From assembly GCA_035547055.1 (NCBI GenBank), contig DASZVN010000213.1, positions 1 to 22,669 of the forward strand: a stretch of DNA of 22,669 nt. The letters run 5' to 3'. Shown here piece by piece: positions 7,490 through 13,727 of the stretch. Source of the stretch: DASZVN01 sp035547055 (GTDB lineage Bacteria; Pseudomonadota; Alphaproteobacteria; Rhizobiales; Methylopilaceae). The position numbers and the translations under genes were made by a program. The notes beneath the pieces were generated by a model. It ran no database searches and was not told the DNA's origin. It saw nothing but the letters and a program-made list of their open reading frames with translations. The stretch's first letter is position 1, and every line of letters begins with the position of its first letter.

Positions 7490-7626
7490 GTCAGTCCTCC
7501 CGGTGGCGGCCGCCCGTTCTAGCCCGCGACGCCGAACCGAGGAAAGGCGCCGGAGAAAGGGGAGCGGCGGCTGTCGCCAAGCGGCGCCGAAATGCGCTAG
7601 AGGGGCGGCACGCAGGAGGGGATGCG

Positions 7627-8427
7627 ATGGCGGACAGCGGCAAGGTGGTCCTGGTGACCGGCGCGACCGACGGGCTCGGGCGCGAGGTCGCACGGCTCCT
7701 CGCGGCACGCGGCTTCACCATCCTCGCCCACGGCCGCGACTCCCGCCGCGGCGAGGCACTGGCGTCCGAGCTCGCCGCCGCGGGCGCGACCGCGCGGTTC
7801 TACCGCTCCGACTTCGCCGAGCTCGCGCAGGTCGCGGCGATGGCCGACGAGATCCTCGACCGCGAGCCCCGGCTCGACGTCCTGATCAACAATGCCGGCA
7901 TCATGGAGCTGGAGCGGATCGAGAGCGCCGACGGCAACGAGCTGCCGTTCCAGGTCAACTACCTCGCGCCCTACCGGCTGACGATGAAGCTGCTGCCGCT
8001 GCTCGAACGCTCGGCCCCGGCCAGGATCGTCAACGTCTCCTCGCTCGGCCAGGCGCCGATCGACTTCGACGACGTCATGCTGGAGCGGCGCTGGGACCGC
8101 CAGCAGTCCTACTGCCAGTCGAAGCTCGCCCAGGTGATGATGACCCTCGACATGGCGCCGGCGCTGGCGTCGCGGGGCATCTCCGTCACCGCGCTCCACC
8201 CCGGCACCTTCATGCCCACCAAGATGGTGGTGGGCCGCTTCCCGCCGCAGACCCCGCTGGCGGTCGGCGCCGAGAACGTGGTGCGCCTCGCCGCCGATCC
8301 CGCGCTCGAAGGCGTCACCGGCCGCTATTTCCACGGCGCCGAGGAAGCCCGCGCCAACGAGCAGGCCTATGACGAGGACGCCCGCGCCCGCCTCCGCGCC
8401 CTGTCCGAGGCGCTGGTCGAGGCGTAG
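7627..8427 (+). CDS. SDR-family NAD(P)-dependent oxidoreductase
   Basis: This is a classical short-chain dehydrogenase of 266 residues. It has a TGATDGLG cofactor loop at 11-18, NNAG at 88-91, the structural Asn111 (FQVNYLAPY), Ser138/139 and the catalytic Tyr162-x3-Lys166 (YCQSK). The 'GRD' after the second strand, with arginine, favours NADP(H). The segment order resembles retinol-dehydrogenase-like or WW-domain-oxidoreductase-like SDRs, for which bacterial substrates are mostly unknown. The ATG at 7627 follows an AGGAGGGG ribosome-binding site. The longer upstream frame is low-complexity. The gene stands alone, divergent from the MetE-like gene and convergent with gor. Confidence 0.93.
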   Translation: MADSGKVVLVTGATDGLGREVARLLAARGFTILAHGRDSRRGEALASELAAAGATARFYRSDFAELAQVAAMADEILDREPRLDVLINNAGIMELERIESADGNELPFQVNYLAPYRLTMKLLPLLERSAPARIVNVSSLGQAPIDFDDVMLERRWDRQQSYCQSKLAQVMMTLDMAPALASRGISVTALHPGTFMPTKMVVGRFPPQTPLAVGAENVVRLAADPALEGVTGRYFHGAEEARANEQAYDEDARARLRALSEALVEA

Positions 8428-8454
8428 CGGAACTTCCTCACGGACTGTTGCGCC

Positions 8455-8585
8455 CTCCCCCTCCACCATGCTTCGCATGGTCCCCTTCCCCGTCTGCGAC
8501 GGGGGAGGATCCACCGGGCGCCGCGCCCTTAAATCCTCCCCTGCGAAGCGGGGGAGGTGGCGAGCGCAGCGAGCCGGAGAGGCCT
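8455..8585. repeat. Cluster of three intergenic hairpins between SDR and gor
   Basis: Three perfect stems lie in tandem. ACCATGC/GCATGGT at 8465-8481 has a TTC loop. CCCCGTC/GACGGGG at 8488-8504 has a TGC loop. CCTCCCC/GGGGAGG at 8535-8557 has a nine-base loop. They are followed by a 'GGTGGCGAGCGCAGCGAGCC' tail at about 8556-8575. I recognise this composite as a dispersed non-coding repeat seen between genes in many alphaproteobacteria. Here it fills the 180-base convergent gap and could act as a bidirectional terminator. Confidence 0.7.
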
Positions 8586-8607
8586 TTCCTTCCCAGAAGC
8601 GACGCCT

Positions 8608-9993
8608 CTATGCCGCCCCCGGGTCGGCGGCCGGGACCTTGGTGCGCAGAGTCACCAGCTCCTCGGCGGCGGTCGGATGCACGGCGATGGCGCGGTCGAA
8701 ATCGGCCTTGGTCGCGCCCATCACGAGCGGGATCGCGGCGAGCTGGATCATCTCGCCGGCGTCCTCGCCGACGATGTGGACGCCGAGCACCTTGTCGGTC
8801 TTCTGCTCGACGACGATCTTCATCAGCGTGCGCTCCTGGCGCCGCGTCAGCGTGTGCTTGAGGCTGCGGAAGCGCGCCCGGTAGATGTCGACGCCGCGGC
8901 CGCCCGCGCGCGCCGCCGCCTCGCTGAGGCCGACGGTGCCGACCTCGGGCGTCGAGAACACCGCGGTCGCGACCAGCGAATGGTCGACCTGCCACGGCTT
9001 CTTGCCGAACAGGCTGTCGGCGACCGCATGCCCCTCGCGGATCGCGACCGGCGTGAGCTGCAGCCGGTTGGTCACGTCGCCCACGGCATAGATGTGGTCG
9101 ACCGAGCTCTTCGAGGTCGCGTCCACCTTGACCGAACCGTCGGCAGCGAGGTCGACGCCGGCCTCGGCGAGCCCCATCCCGGCGGTGCTGGCGCGCCGCC
9201 CGGTCGCGAAGAAAACGAGGTCGAACGGCTCGGTCTGGCCGCTCGTGAAGGCGACGTTGCGGACCCCACCCTCGCCTTCCGAGATCGTGGCGATCTCGTC
9301 GTCCATCTTCAGCGTGGTGCCCTCGGTGGCGAGCGCCAGCATCATCTCGTCGCGGACGTCCTCGTCGAAGCCGCGCAGCACCTTGCTGCCGTGGTAGCAG
9401 ATCGTGACCGCCGCGCCGAGGCGCTGGAACAGGCAGCCGAACTCGAGCGCGATATAGCCGCCGCCGACGATCAGGATGCGCTTCGGCAGCTCGGGCAGGT
9501 CGAACGCCTCGTTGGAGGAGATGCCGAGCTCGCAGCCGGGTATGTCGGGATGCACCGGGTGGCTGCCGGTCGCGACGAGGATGTGCGCCGCGGTGACGCT
9601 GCGGCTGCCGTCGGCGAAGCGGACGGTGTGGGGATCGTCGAGCACGGCGCGGGTCCTGTGGATCGCGACGCCCGAGCCGAGGAGGTTGTCCTCGTAGACC
9701 TTCGACAGGCGGGCGATCTCGCGGTCCTTGGCGTCGCGCAAGGCCGGCCACGAGAACTCCGGCGCCGCGGGGAAGCTCCACCCGAAGCCCCGGGCGTCGT
9801 CCCAGGCGTCATGAAAGCGGCTCGACAGCACCATGATCTTCTTGGGGATGCAGCCGCGAACGACGCAGGTGCCGCCGATGCGGTAGTCCTCGGCGACGGC
9901 GACGCGGGCGCCGTGCTGCGCGGCGATGCGGGCGGCCCGCACCCCGCCCGAGCCGGCGCCGATGACGAACAGGTCGAGATCGTATTGCGGCAT
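8608..9993 (-). CDS. gor: Glutathione-disulfide reductase
   Basis: Gor is a cytosolic FAD flavoenzyme that reduces glutathione disulfide with NADPH. The 461-residue protein has the FAD-binding GAGSGG loop at 12-17 and the redox-active disulfide Cys43/Cys48 in GGTCVVRGCIPKK. It also has an NADPH-binding GGGYIALEF loop at about 170-180, followed by the arginine-containing HGSKVLRGFD segment that favours NADPH. The FAD-binding 'YAVGDV' comes later. The C-terminal catalytic His439-Pro with Glu444 (HPTAAEE) serves the partner subunit. The motif set points to glutathione rather than dihydrolipoamide or mercuric ion. The ATG at 9993 follows AAGGGGG. DUF2059 and rpiA lie upstream on the same strand, but a 154-base gap with hairpins separates gor from DUF2059, so co-transcription is uncertain. 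RpiA links it to the pentose phosphate pathway that supplies NADPH. Confidence 0.97.
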   Translation of the reverse strand: MPQYDLDLFVIGAGSGGVRAARIAAQHGARVAVAEDYRIGGTCVVRGCIPKKIMVLSSRFHDAWDDARGFGWSFPAAPEFSWPALRDAKDREIARLSKVYEDNLLGSGVAIHRTRAVLDDPHTVRFADGSRSVTAAHILVATGSHPVHPDIPGCELGISSNEAFDLPELPKRILIVGGGYIALEFGCLFQRLGAAVTICYHGSKVLRGFDEDVRDEMMLALATEGTTLKMDDEIATISEGEGGVRNVAFTSGQTEPFDLVFFATGRRASTAGMGLAEAGVDLAADGSVKVDATSKSSVDHIYAVGDVTNRLQLTPVAIREGHAVADSLFGKKPWQVDHSLVATAVFSTPEVGTVGLSEAAARAGGRGVDIYRARFRSLKHTLTRRQERTLMKIVVEQKTDKVLGVHIVGEDAGEMIQLAAIPLVMGATKADFDRAIAVHPTAAEELVTLRTKVPAADPGAA

Positions 9994-10022
9994 CGCCGAG
10001 CCCCCTTCTGTCCGCGGCCCCT

Positions 10023-10123
10023 GTCACCCCGGAAGCTGCGAAGCAGCTATCCGGGAGCCGGCCGCACATGCGCCGTTCCGCCCCGGATCCCGGCGCTCCG
10101 CGTGGCGCCGGCCGGAACGACGG
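10023..10123. repeat. Intergenic two-hairpin repeat between the DUF2059 gene and gor
   Basis: The first hairpin at 10028-10055 has CCCGGA-AGCTGC paired with GCAGCT-(A)-TCCGGG, a 12-bp stem with one bulge and a GAA loop. The second at 10090-10111 has CCGGCGC/GCGCCGG around eight bases. The edges read GTCACCCCGG and GGAACGAC, the usual outer ends of the 'CCGGGATGACG'-type dispersed repeat of alphaproteobacteria. It sits inside a same-strand gene run and could attenuate read-through into gor. Confidence 0.65.
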
Positions 10124-10147
10124 GCATCGAACCCGACGCTGTCCGCG

Positions 10148-10702
10148 TCAGAGGTCGTGGCCGCGCTTTTTCATTTCCTCGCGAAGCCGCCCCATCACGT
10201 CGAAGCTCAGCTTCTGCGCCCAGGCCTGCACCGCGCCGTAGCTCGCGCGGAGCACGTTCGGCATCACCGACACCATCTTCTTGCCGACCGGCGACTGGTA
10301 GAACTGGGCGAGCTGGCGCAGGTCGTCCTCGCTGAAGTTCTCGGCGTAGATCTTGGCGATGTCGTTGCGGAGCTCGTCGCGGCGGGGGCTGAACTCGGTC
10401 TCGAGCTGGCCCAGCACCTCGTCGACGTCCTTCTCCAGCTTGGGATTGGTGGTGAGCACCGTGGTGCGGGCCTGCACCAGGATCTGCGGCAGCACCGGGT
10501 CGAACGATTTCGCCGCGCCGGTGAAGTCGATGATGGCGCGGGCGAGCGCCAGCTTCTCCGGCGTCACCGGCTGCTCGGTGGCGGCCGGCTTGGCCGGGGC
10601 CGCAGCCGGAGCCTTCGGCTGGGTCTGCGCCGCCGCCGGCAGCGCCAGCAGGCCGAGGCCGGCCGCGACGATGGCGGCGAGACGGAAACGGATGAAGGGC
10701 AT
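10148..10702 (-). CDS. Secreted DUF2059-domain protein
   Basis: The 184-residue protein begins with a signal peptide (about residues 1-25: basic start, hydrophobic core, LPAAAQ cleavage site). A Pro/Ala linker to about residue 45 precedes a helical region ending in the DUF2059 domain at about 105-165. The conserved signature 'LAQFYQSPVGKKM' is present. DUF2059 proteins are periplasmic and of unknown function. In many Hyphomicrobiales one sits between rpiA and gor exactly as here, with 25 bases separating it from rpiA, so the two are probably co-transcribed. A GGAG ribosome-binding site lies about 8 bases before the ATG at 10702. The repeated placement with redox and pentose phosphate genes is suggestive, but no biochemical role follows from the sequence. 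Confidence 0.92.
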   Translation of the reverse strand: MPFIRFRLAAIVAAGLGLLALPAAAQTQPKAPAAAPAKPAATEQPVTPEKLALARAIIDFTGAAKSFDPVLPQILVQARTTVLTTNPKLEKDVDEVLGQLETEFSPRRDELRNDIAKIYAENFSEDDLRQLAQFYQSPVGKKMVSVMPNVLRASYGAVQAWAQKLSFDVMGRLREEMKKRGHDL

Positions 10703-10727
10703 GAGGCGCTCCGAAGGCAGGAAACCG

Positions 10728-11441
10728 CTAGCGAGATGAGGGCGTCAGGCGAACGATGCCGCCTGGGCCGGCGACGATGGCTTCGTGGGCGAGGCCGAGG
10801 AACAGGCCGTGCTCGACCACGCCGGGGATCGCGGCGAGGCGCGCAGCCAACGCCTCCGGCTCGGCGATCAGGCCGAAGCGGGCGTCGAGGATGAGGTGGC
10901 CGCCATCGGTGACGAAAGAATGGCCGCGGGCGTCGCAGCGCAAGGAAATCTCGCCCTCGCAGCCGGCCGCCGCCGCCTCGCGGACGATGGCGCGGCGGGT
11001 CGCGCCGAGCCCGAACGGCACCACCTCGATCGGCAGCGCACAGGCGCCGAGCGCGGCGACCCGCTTCTCGGCGCTCGCGATCACGATCATGCGGCGGCTC
11101 GCGGCGGCGACGATCTTCTCGCGCAGCAGCGCCCCGCCGGCGCCCTTGATCAGGGCGAGGCCGGGGCCGATCTCGTCGGCGCCGTCGACGTCGAGGTCGA
11201 GTTCGTCGACGTCGTCGAGCGTGGTCAGCGGGATGCCGCCGGCCTCGGCCTGCCGCCGCGTCGCCTCCGAGGTCGGCACCGCGACGACGTCGAGCCCGGC
11301 CGCAACCCTCTCGCTGAGCAGCGCGACGAAATGGGCGGCGGTCGAGCCGGTGCCGAGGCCGAGCTTCATGCCCGGGCGCACCGCGTCGAGCGCCGCCCGT
11401 GCGGCGCGCCGCTTGTCGTCGTCCGCGCTCACCGCGTCCAT
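10728..11441 (-). CDS. rpiA: Ribose-5-phosphate isomerase A
   Basis: RpiA interconverts ribose 5-phosphate and ribulose 5-phosphate in the non-oxidative pentose phosphate pathway. The 237-residue protein has all signature motifs: GTGST at 30-34 (phosphate loop), DGADE at 86-90 (catalytic aspartate) and KGAGGALLREK at 99-109, with the general-base glutamate at 108. Length is normal. I chose the ATG at 11439-11441 because GGGAAGGGGAG precedes it at ideal spacing. An in-frame ATG at 11474 would add 11 residues. The much longer open frame upstream runs antisense to the phosphatase gene and is not part of the protein. It is followed 25 bases later by the DUF2059 gene on the same strand and preceded by a secreted hypothetical protein. 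Confidence 0.97.
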   Translation of the reverse strand: MDAVSADDDKRRAARAALDAVRPGMKLGLGTGSTAAHFVALLSERVAAGLDVVAVPTSEATRRQAEAGGIPLTTLDDVDELDLDVDGADEIGPGLALIKGAGGALLREKIVAAASRRMIVIASAEKRVAALGACALPIEVVPFGLGATRRAIVREAAAAGCEGEISLRCDARGHSFVTDGGHLILDARFGLIAEPEALAARLAAIPGVVEHGLFLGLAHEAIVAGPGGIVRLTPSSR

Positions 11442-11524
11442 CCGCTCCCCTTCCCACAGGCCGGCGGCGGACATAGCACGATCCTCGCCGGCCGGGCCAC
11501 CCAGGGCGGCGTGCCGGCCCGCCC

Positions 11525-11920
11525 TCAACTCGACGGCGGGGTGCAGACCACGCGCTCCGACAGGACGTAGCAGACGCTGACCGCCCCTGTCCGGCGGTTG
11601 ACCCGGAAGATGCCGCCCTCGCGTTCGTGATGGGACGGCACGAGGTCGTACTCGCCGTTGCCGCTCTGCGGCCCGGCGCCCTCGCCCGCGGGGTAGCACA
11701 GCGTGACGCCGACGGTGCCGTCCTTGATGGCGTACTGGCAGGCCGAGACCTCGCCGGTGTAGCGGTCGATGCGGTAGATGCGGTTGAGGTCGGTTTGCGG
11801 CGCGGCGGCGAAGGCGTATTCGTCGCCCGCGGCCAGCGCCGGCGGGATCGCCGCCACGACGGCGGCGAGGCCAAGGACCGCGAGCGCCAACGGGCGCGAA
11901 CGGAGAAGCGGACGGGTCAC
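11525..11920 (-). CDS. Secreted hypothetical protein with an internally duplicated 'YRIDRxTGEVSxC' motif (131 aa)
   Basis: I do not recognise a named family. With the GTG start at 11918-11920, preceded by AGGAGG eight bases upstream, the protein begins with a signal peptide (about residues 1-31, cleavage near PALAAG). The mature part holds two copies of one motif. NRIYRIDRYTGEVSAC (46-61) is followed by TVGVTLC (69-75). GGIFRVNRRTGAVSVC (102-117) is followed by SERVVC (121-126). Each copy looks like a beta hairpin or blade carrying two cysteines (61/75 and 117/126), which could form disulfides in the periplasm. Similar 'R-x-D-x-x-T-G-x-V' strands occur in beta-propeller-like secreted proteins. 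The open frame extends upstream through the phosphatase antisense, but that part is a shadow. It lies 83 bases upstream of rpiA on the same strand. Confidence 0.75.
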   Translation of the reverse strand: MTRPLLRSRPLALAVLGLAAVVAAIPPALAAGDEYAFAAAPQTDLNRIYRIDRYTGEVSACQYAIKDGTVGVTLCYPAGEGAGPQSGNGEYDLVPSHHEREGGIFRVNRRTGAVSVCYVLSERVVCTPPSS

Positions 11921-11974
11921 GGGGGCGACCTCCTGTCGCGACGGAGCACCGTGATTCGGCAGGGCGGAAGCGTA

Positions 11975-12021
11975 GAGCATGATCCGGAAGAGTGCGTAGC
12001 GGTTTTCGGACCGGACCACGC
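11975..12021. repeat. Degenerate half of a rhizobial 'GAGCATGATCCGGAA' palindromic repeat
   Basis: GAGCATGATCCGGAAGAGTG at 11975-11994, followed by AGCGGTTTTCGGACCGGA, matches from memory the left half of a widespread rhizobial intergenic repeat. That repeat normally closes with a mirrored ...GATCATGCTC arm. Here the right arm is decayed to ACCGGACCACGC. It lies in the divergent region between the secreted protein and the phosphatase gene, so it may influence their promoters, but nothing shows that directly. Confidence 0.55.
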
Positions 12022-12071
12022 GGGAAGCACGATTTCGTGCCGCGCGAGCGCGCGGCGGCAGCGGAGGGACC

Positions 12072-12761
12072 ATGAAGGGCGCAACCGTCGTCTTCGACCT
12101 CGACGGCACCATCGTCGATACCGCGCCGGACATTACCGCCGCGCTCGACCGGACGCTGGCGCTCGACGGGCTGGCGCCGCTCTCGGTCGACGAGACCCGG
12201 CCCCTGATCGGCGGCGGCATCGGGACGCTGCTCCGCCGCGGCCTCGCTTTTCACGGCCGTGCCGTCAGCCAGGCCCGCTTCGACGAGCTCGCCGCGGCCT
12301 TCCTCGCTGCCTATATCGAGAACATTGCGGTCCTGAGCCGGCCTTTCCCCGGCCTCGGCACGATGCTCGACGCGCTCGACGACGCCGGCATCGCCACGGC
12401 GGTCTGCACCAACAAGCGCGAGGACCTCGCCCGCGCCCTCCTCGGCCAACTCGGGCTCGACCGCCGGTTCCGGGCGATCTGCGGCGGCGACACCTTTGCC
12501 GCCCACAAGCCCGACCCGATGCACCTCCTCGGCACGATCGAGCGCGCCGGCGGCAACGTCGAGGCGGCGATCATGGTCGGCGATTCCGCGGCCGACCTCG
12601 GCGCCGGCCGCGCCGCGGGCGTGCCGGTGGTGCTGGTCGACTACGGCTATACCGAGGTACCGGCGGCCGAGCTCGGCGGCGACGCGCTGGTCTCGCGCCT
12701 CGCCGACGTGCCGGCCGCCGCCGAGCGTCTGCTCGCGGCGCGGCCCGTGCCGCTCGCTTGA
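12072..12761 (+). CDS. gph: HAD-family phosphatase, probable phosphoglycolate phosphatase
   Basis: This 229-residue haloacid-dehalogenase-superfamily enzyme has all four motifs. Motif I is FDLDGTIVDT with nucleophile Asp9 and acid/base Asp11. Motif II is Thr113 in VCTNK, motif III is Lys146 in HKPDP, and motif IV is GDSAAD with Asp171. A helical cap lies between motif I and motif II, at about residues 17-90. The N-terminal sequence and length match Gph. That enzyme removes phosphate from 2-phosphoglycolate formed by Rubisco oxygenation or DNA repair. Closely related HAD phosphatases share these motifs, so the substrate is inferred. The ATG at 12072 follows GCGGAGGGACC. The gene is just upstream of tRNA-Val, and its stop codon overlaps a likely tRNA promoter. 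rpiA lies nearby on the other strand. Confidence 0.88.
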   Translation: MKGATVVFDLDGTIVDTAPDITAALDRTLALDGLAPLSVDETRPLIGGGIGTLLRRGLAFHGRAVSQARFDELAAAFLAAYIENIAVLSRPFPGLGTMLDALDDAGIATAVCTNKREDLARALLGQLGLDRRFRAICGGDTFAAHKPDPMHLLGTIERAGGNVEAAIMVGDSAADLGAGRAAGVPVVLVDYGYTEVPAAELGGDALVSRLADVPAAAERLLAARPVPLA

Positions 12762-12786
12762 CAGCCGGCAGGCCGCCCCATAGCAG
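12758..12786 (+). promoter_or_regulatory. Candidate promoter for tRNA-Val
   Basis: A perfect -35 hexamer TTGACA at 12758-12763 is followed by a 17-base spacer and a weak -10, TAGCAG, at 12781-12786. Transcription would start about 12793, four bases before the mature tRNA 5' end at 12797. That placement is what a stable-RNA promoter should have. The TGA inside TTGACA is also the stop codon of the upstream phosphatase gene. The -10 match is only three of six bases, so this is probable rather than certain. Confidence 0.55.
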
Positions 12787-12796
12787 GATGGCTCGG

Positions 12797-12871
12797 GGAC
12801 GCGTAGCTCAGCGGGAGAGCACTCCCTTCACACGGGAGGGGTCACAGGTTCAATCCCTGTCGCGTCCACCA
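12797..12871 (+). tRNA. tRNA-Val (anticodon CAC), with encoded CCA
   Basis: The sequence folds into a complete cloverleaf. The acceptor stem is GGACGCG (12797-12803) with CGCGTCC (12861-12867). The D arm is GCTC...GAGC. The anticodon stem is CTCCC/GGGAG around the loop TTCACAC, giving anticodon CAC (valine, reading GUG). The variable loop has five bases, and the T arm is ACAGG-TTCAATC-CCTGT. Discriminator A12868 is followed by an encoded CCA. It is 75 bases long with no irregular stem. It lies 35 bases after the phosphatase gene and converges with a small secreted-protein gene that ends ten bases away. No second copy of its 3' end, as an integrated element would leave, is visible in the window. 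Confidence 0.97.
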
Positions 12872-12880
12872 CCCCGTTTC

Positions 12881-13111
12881 CTAATGCTTCGTTTTGGTGT
12901 CGCTCACCGGGCTGGAGCCGGGGGTGCCGCATTTCACGAACTTGCCGCTCGAATTGTCGCGGCAGCGGCTCGCGGTCGGCGCGGGCGGGGGGCACTTCAT
13001 GAACTTGCCGTTCGAGTCGCGGCACTGCTGCTGACCGGCGGCGAGCGCCGGGGCCACGGCACTGCCCATCGCCAGCGCGAGGGCGGCAGTCGCAACGAAA
13101 ACCATCCGCAT
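12881..13111 (-). CDS. Small secreted four-cysteine protein with duplicated 'CRDxxGKFxKC' motif (76 aa)
   Basis: With the ATG at 13109-13111, preceded by AGGAGGA at seven bases, the ORF encodes a signal peptide (residues 1-25, ending APALAAG) and a mature region of about 51 residues. The mature part has two copies of one short motif: CRDSNGKFMKC at 30-40 and CRDNSSGKFVKC at 50-61, joined by a proline-rich linker. The four cysteines fall at 30, 40, 50 and 61. Periplasmic disulfides within each unit, or metal binding, are possible. Small proteins with this repeated pattern occur in Hyphomicrobiales genomes as hypothetical proteins, and I know of no assigned function. An upstream in-frame ATG at 13141 would add ten residues that disturb the signal peptide. 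It converges with tRNA-Val ten bases away. Confidence 0.8.
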   Translation of the reverse strand: MRMVFVATAALALAMGSAVAPALAAGQQQCRDSNGKFMKCPPPAPTASRCRDNSSGKFVKCGTPGSSPVSDTKTKH

Positions 13112-13192
13112 CGCGGCTTCCTCCTGTCGGGAAGCGGCCATTTGGGCGCGGAACCGAGGCCGGTGTAAAGCCCGGGCGCGCGCGTCGCCGCC

Positions 13193-13663
13193 TTATCCCC
13201 GCGTCATCTTCACCGGATCGATCGGACCGCCCGGCCCGAGGCCGGCATAGCCCTGGAGGCTGTCGAGCGTGATGACGAGCGCGGCGCCGCGGCGCTCGGG
13301 ATCATGGTTGCGCTCGGCCTCGGGCGCGCTGTCGAAGACGCGGCGGCGGTCGGCGTCCGCGGCGCTGACCGCCGCCCGGCCGCGGAACTGGTAGGTCGCC
13401 TTGGTGTCCTCGTTGCGGTACATCAGGGCGACGTTGGGATTGCGGCCGATGGCGCGGATGAAGGCGCCGTCGGCATGGCGGACCCAGATCGCCAGCTTGT
13501 CGTCGGCGAAGACCTGGGTCGAGCCGCGGAACGTCAGCACCGGCCGGTCGTCGACATCGACATAGGACACCAGCATCGGGTGGCGCTCGACCAGCGCGTG
13601 ATCGACCATGTGCTTGACTGCGGCCGGTATCGCGATGCCGCCGGCCTGGGCTGCCTCTGCCAT
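13193..13663 (-). CDS. Pyridoxamine 5'-phosphate oxidase-like (split beta-barrel) protein
   Basis: The 156-residue protein matches the PPOX-like FMN-binding fold. An N-terminal helix is followed by strands HPMLVSYVDVDDRPVLTFRG and KLAIWVRHADGAF, then 'IGRNPNVALMYRNEDTKATYQFRGRAAV'. The last segment is the conserved 'N-P-x-V-x-x-x' plus 'F-x-G-x-A' pattern of this superfamily. Members bind FMN, F420 or heme. Many are general flavin oxidoreductases and only a few are true PdxH. The protein lacks the full PdxH C-terminus, so vitamin B6 synthesis is unlikely. The start at 13661-13663 follows GGAGG at about eight bases. An upstream ATG at 13711 is less suitable. It is followed 81 bases downstream by the small secreted protein and preceded by the MFS gene, all on the minus strand. 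Confidence 0.87.
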   Translation of the reverse strand: MAEAAQAGGIAIPAAVKHMVDHALVERHPMLVSYVDVDDRPVLTFRGSTQVFADDKLAIWVRHADGAFIRAIGRNPNVALMYRNEDTKATYQFRGRAAVSAADADRRRVFDSAPEAERNHDPERRGAALVITLDSLQGYAGLGPGGPIDPVKMTRG

Positions 13664-13727
13664 CCTGAGCGCCTCCGTCCTCGTCGGATGAACGTGCCGA
13701 GCACTTGGCACGAGGCCGCCCGCCTTG

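Noticed and set aside
10728..12524. 598-residue frame that includes rpiA as one long protein
   Set aside because: Only the last 237 residues match RpiA. The upstream part is antisense to the phosphatase and out of frame with the secreted protein gene, and a strong ribosome-binding site precedes the internal rpiA start.
12797..12871. tRNA-Val as an attachment site for an integrated element
   Set aside because: No integrase and no second copy of the tRNA 3' end appear in the window, and the flanking genes are ordinary.
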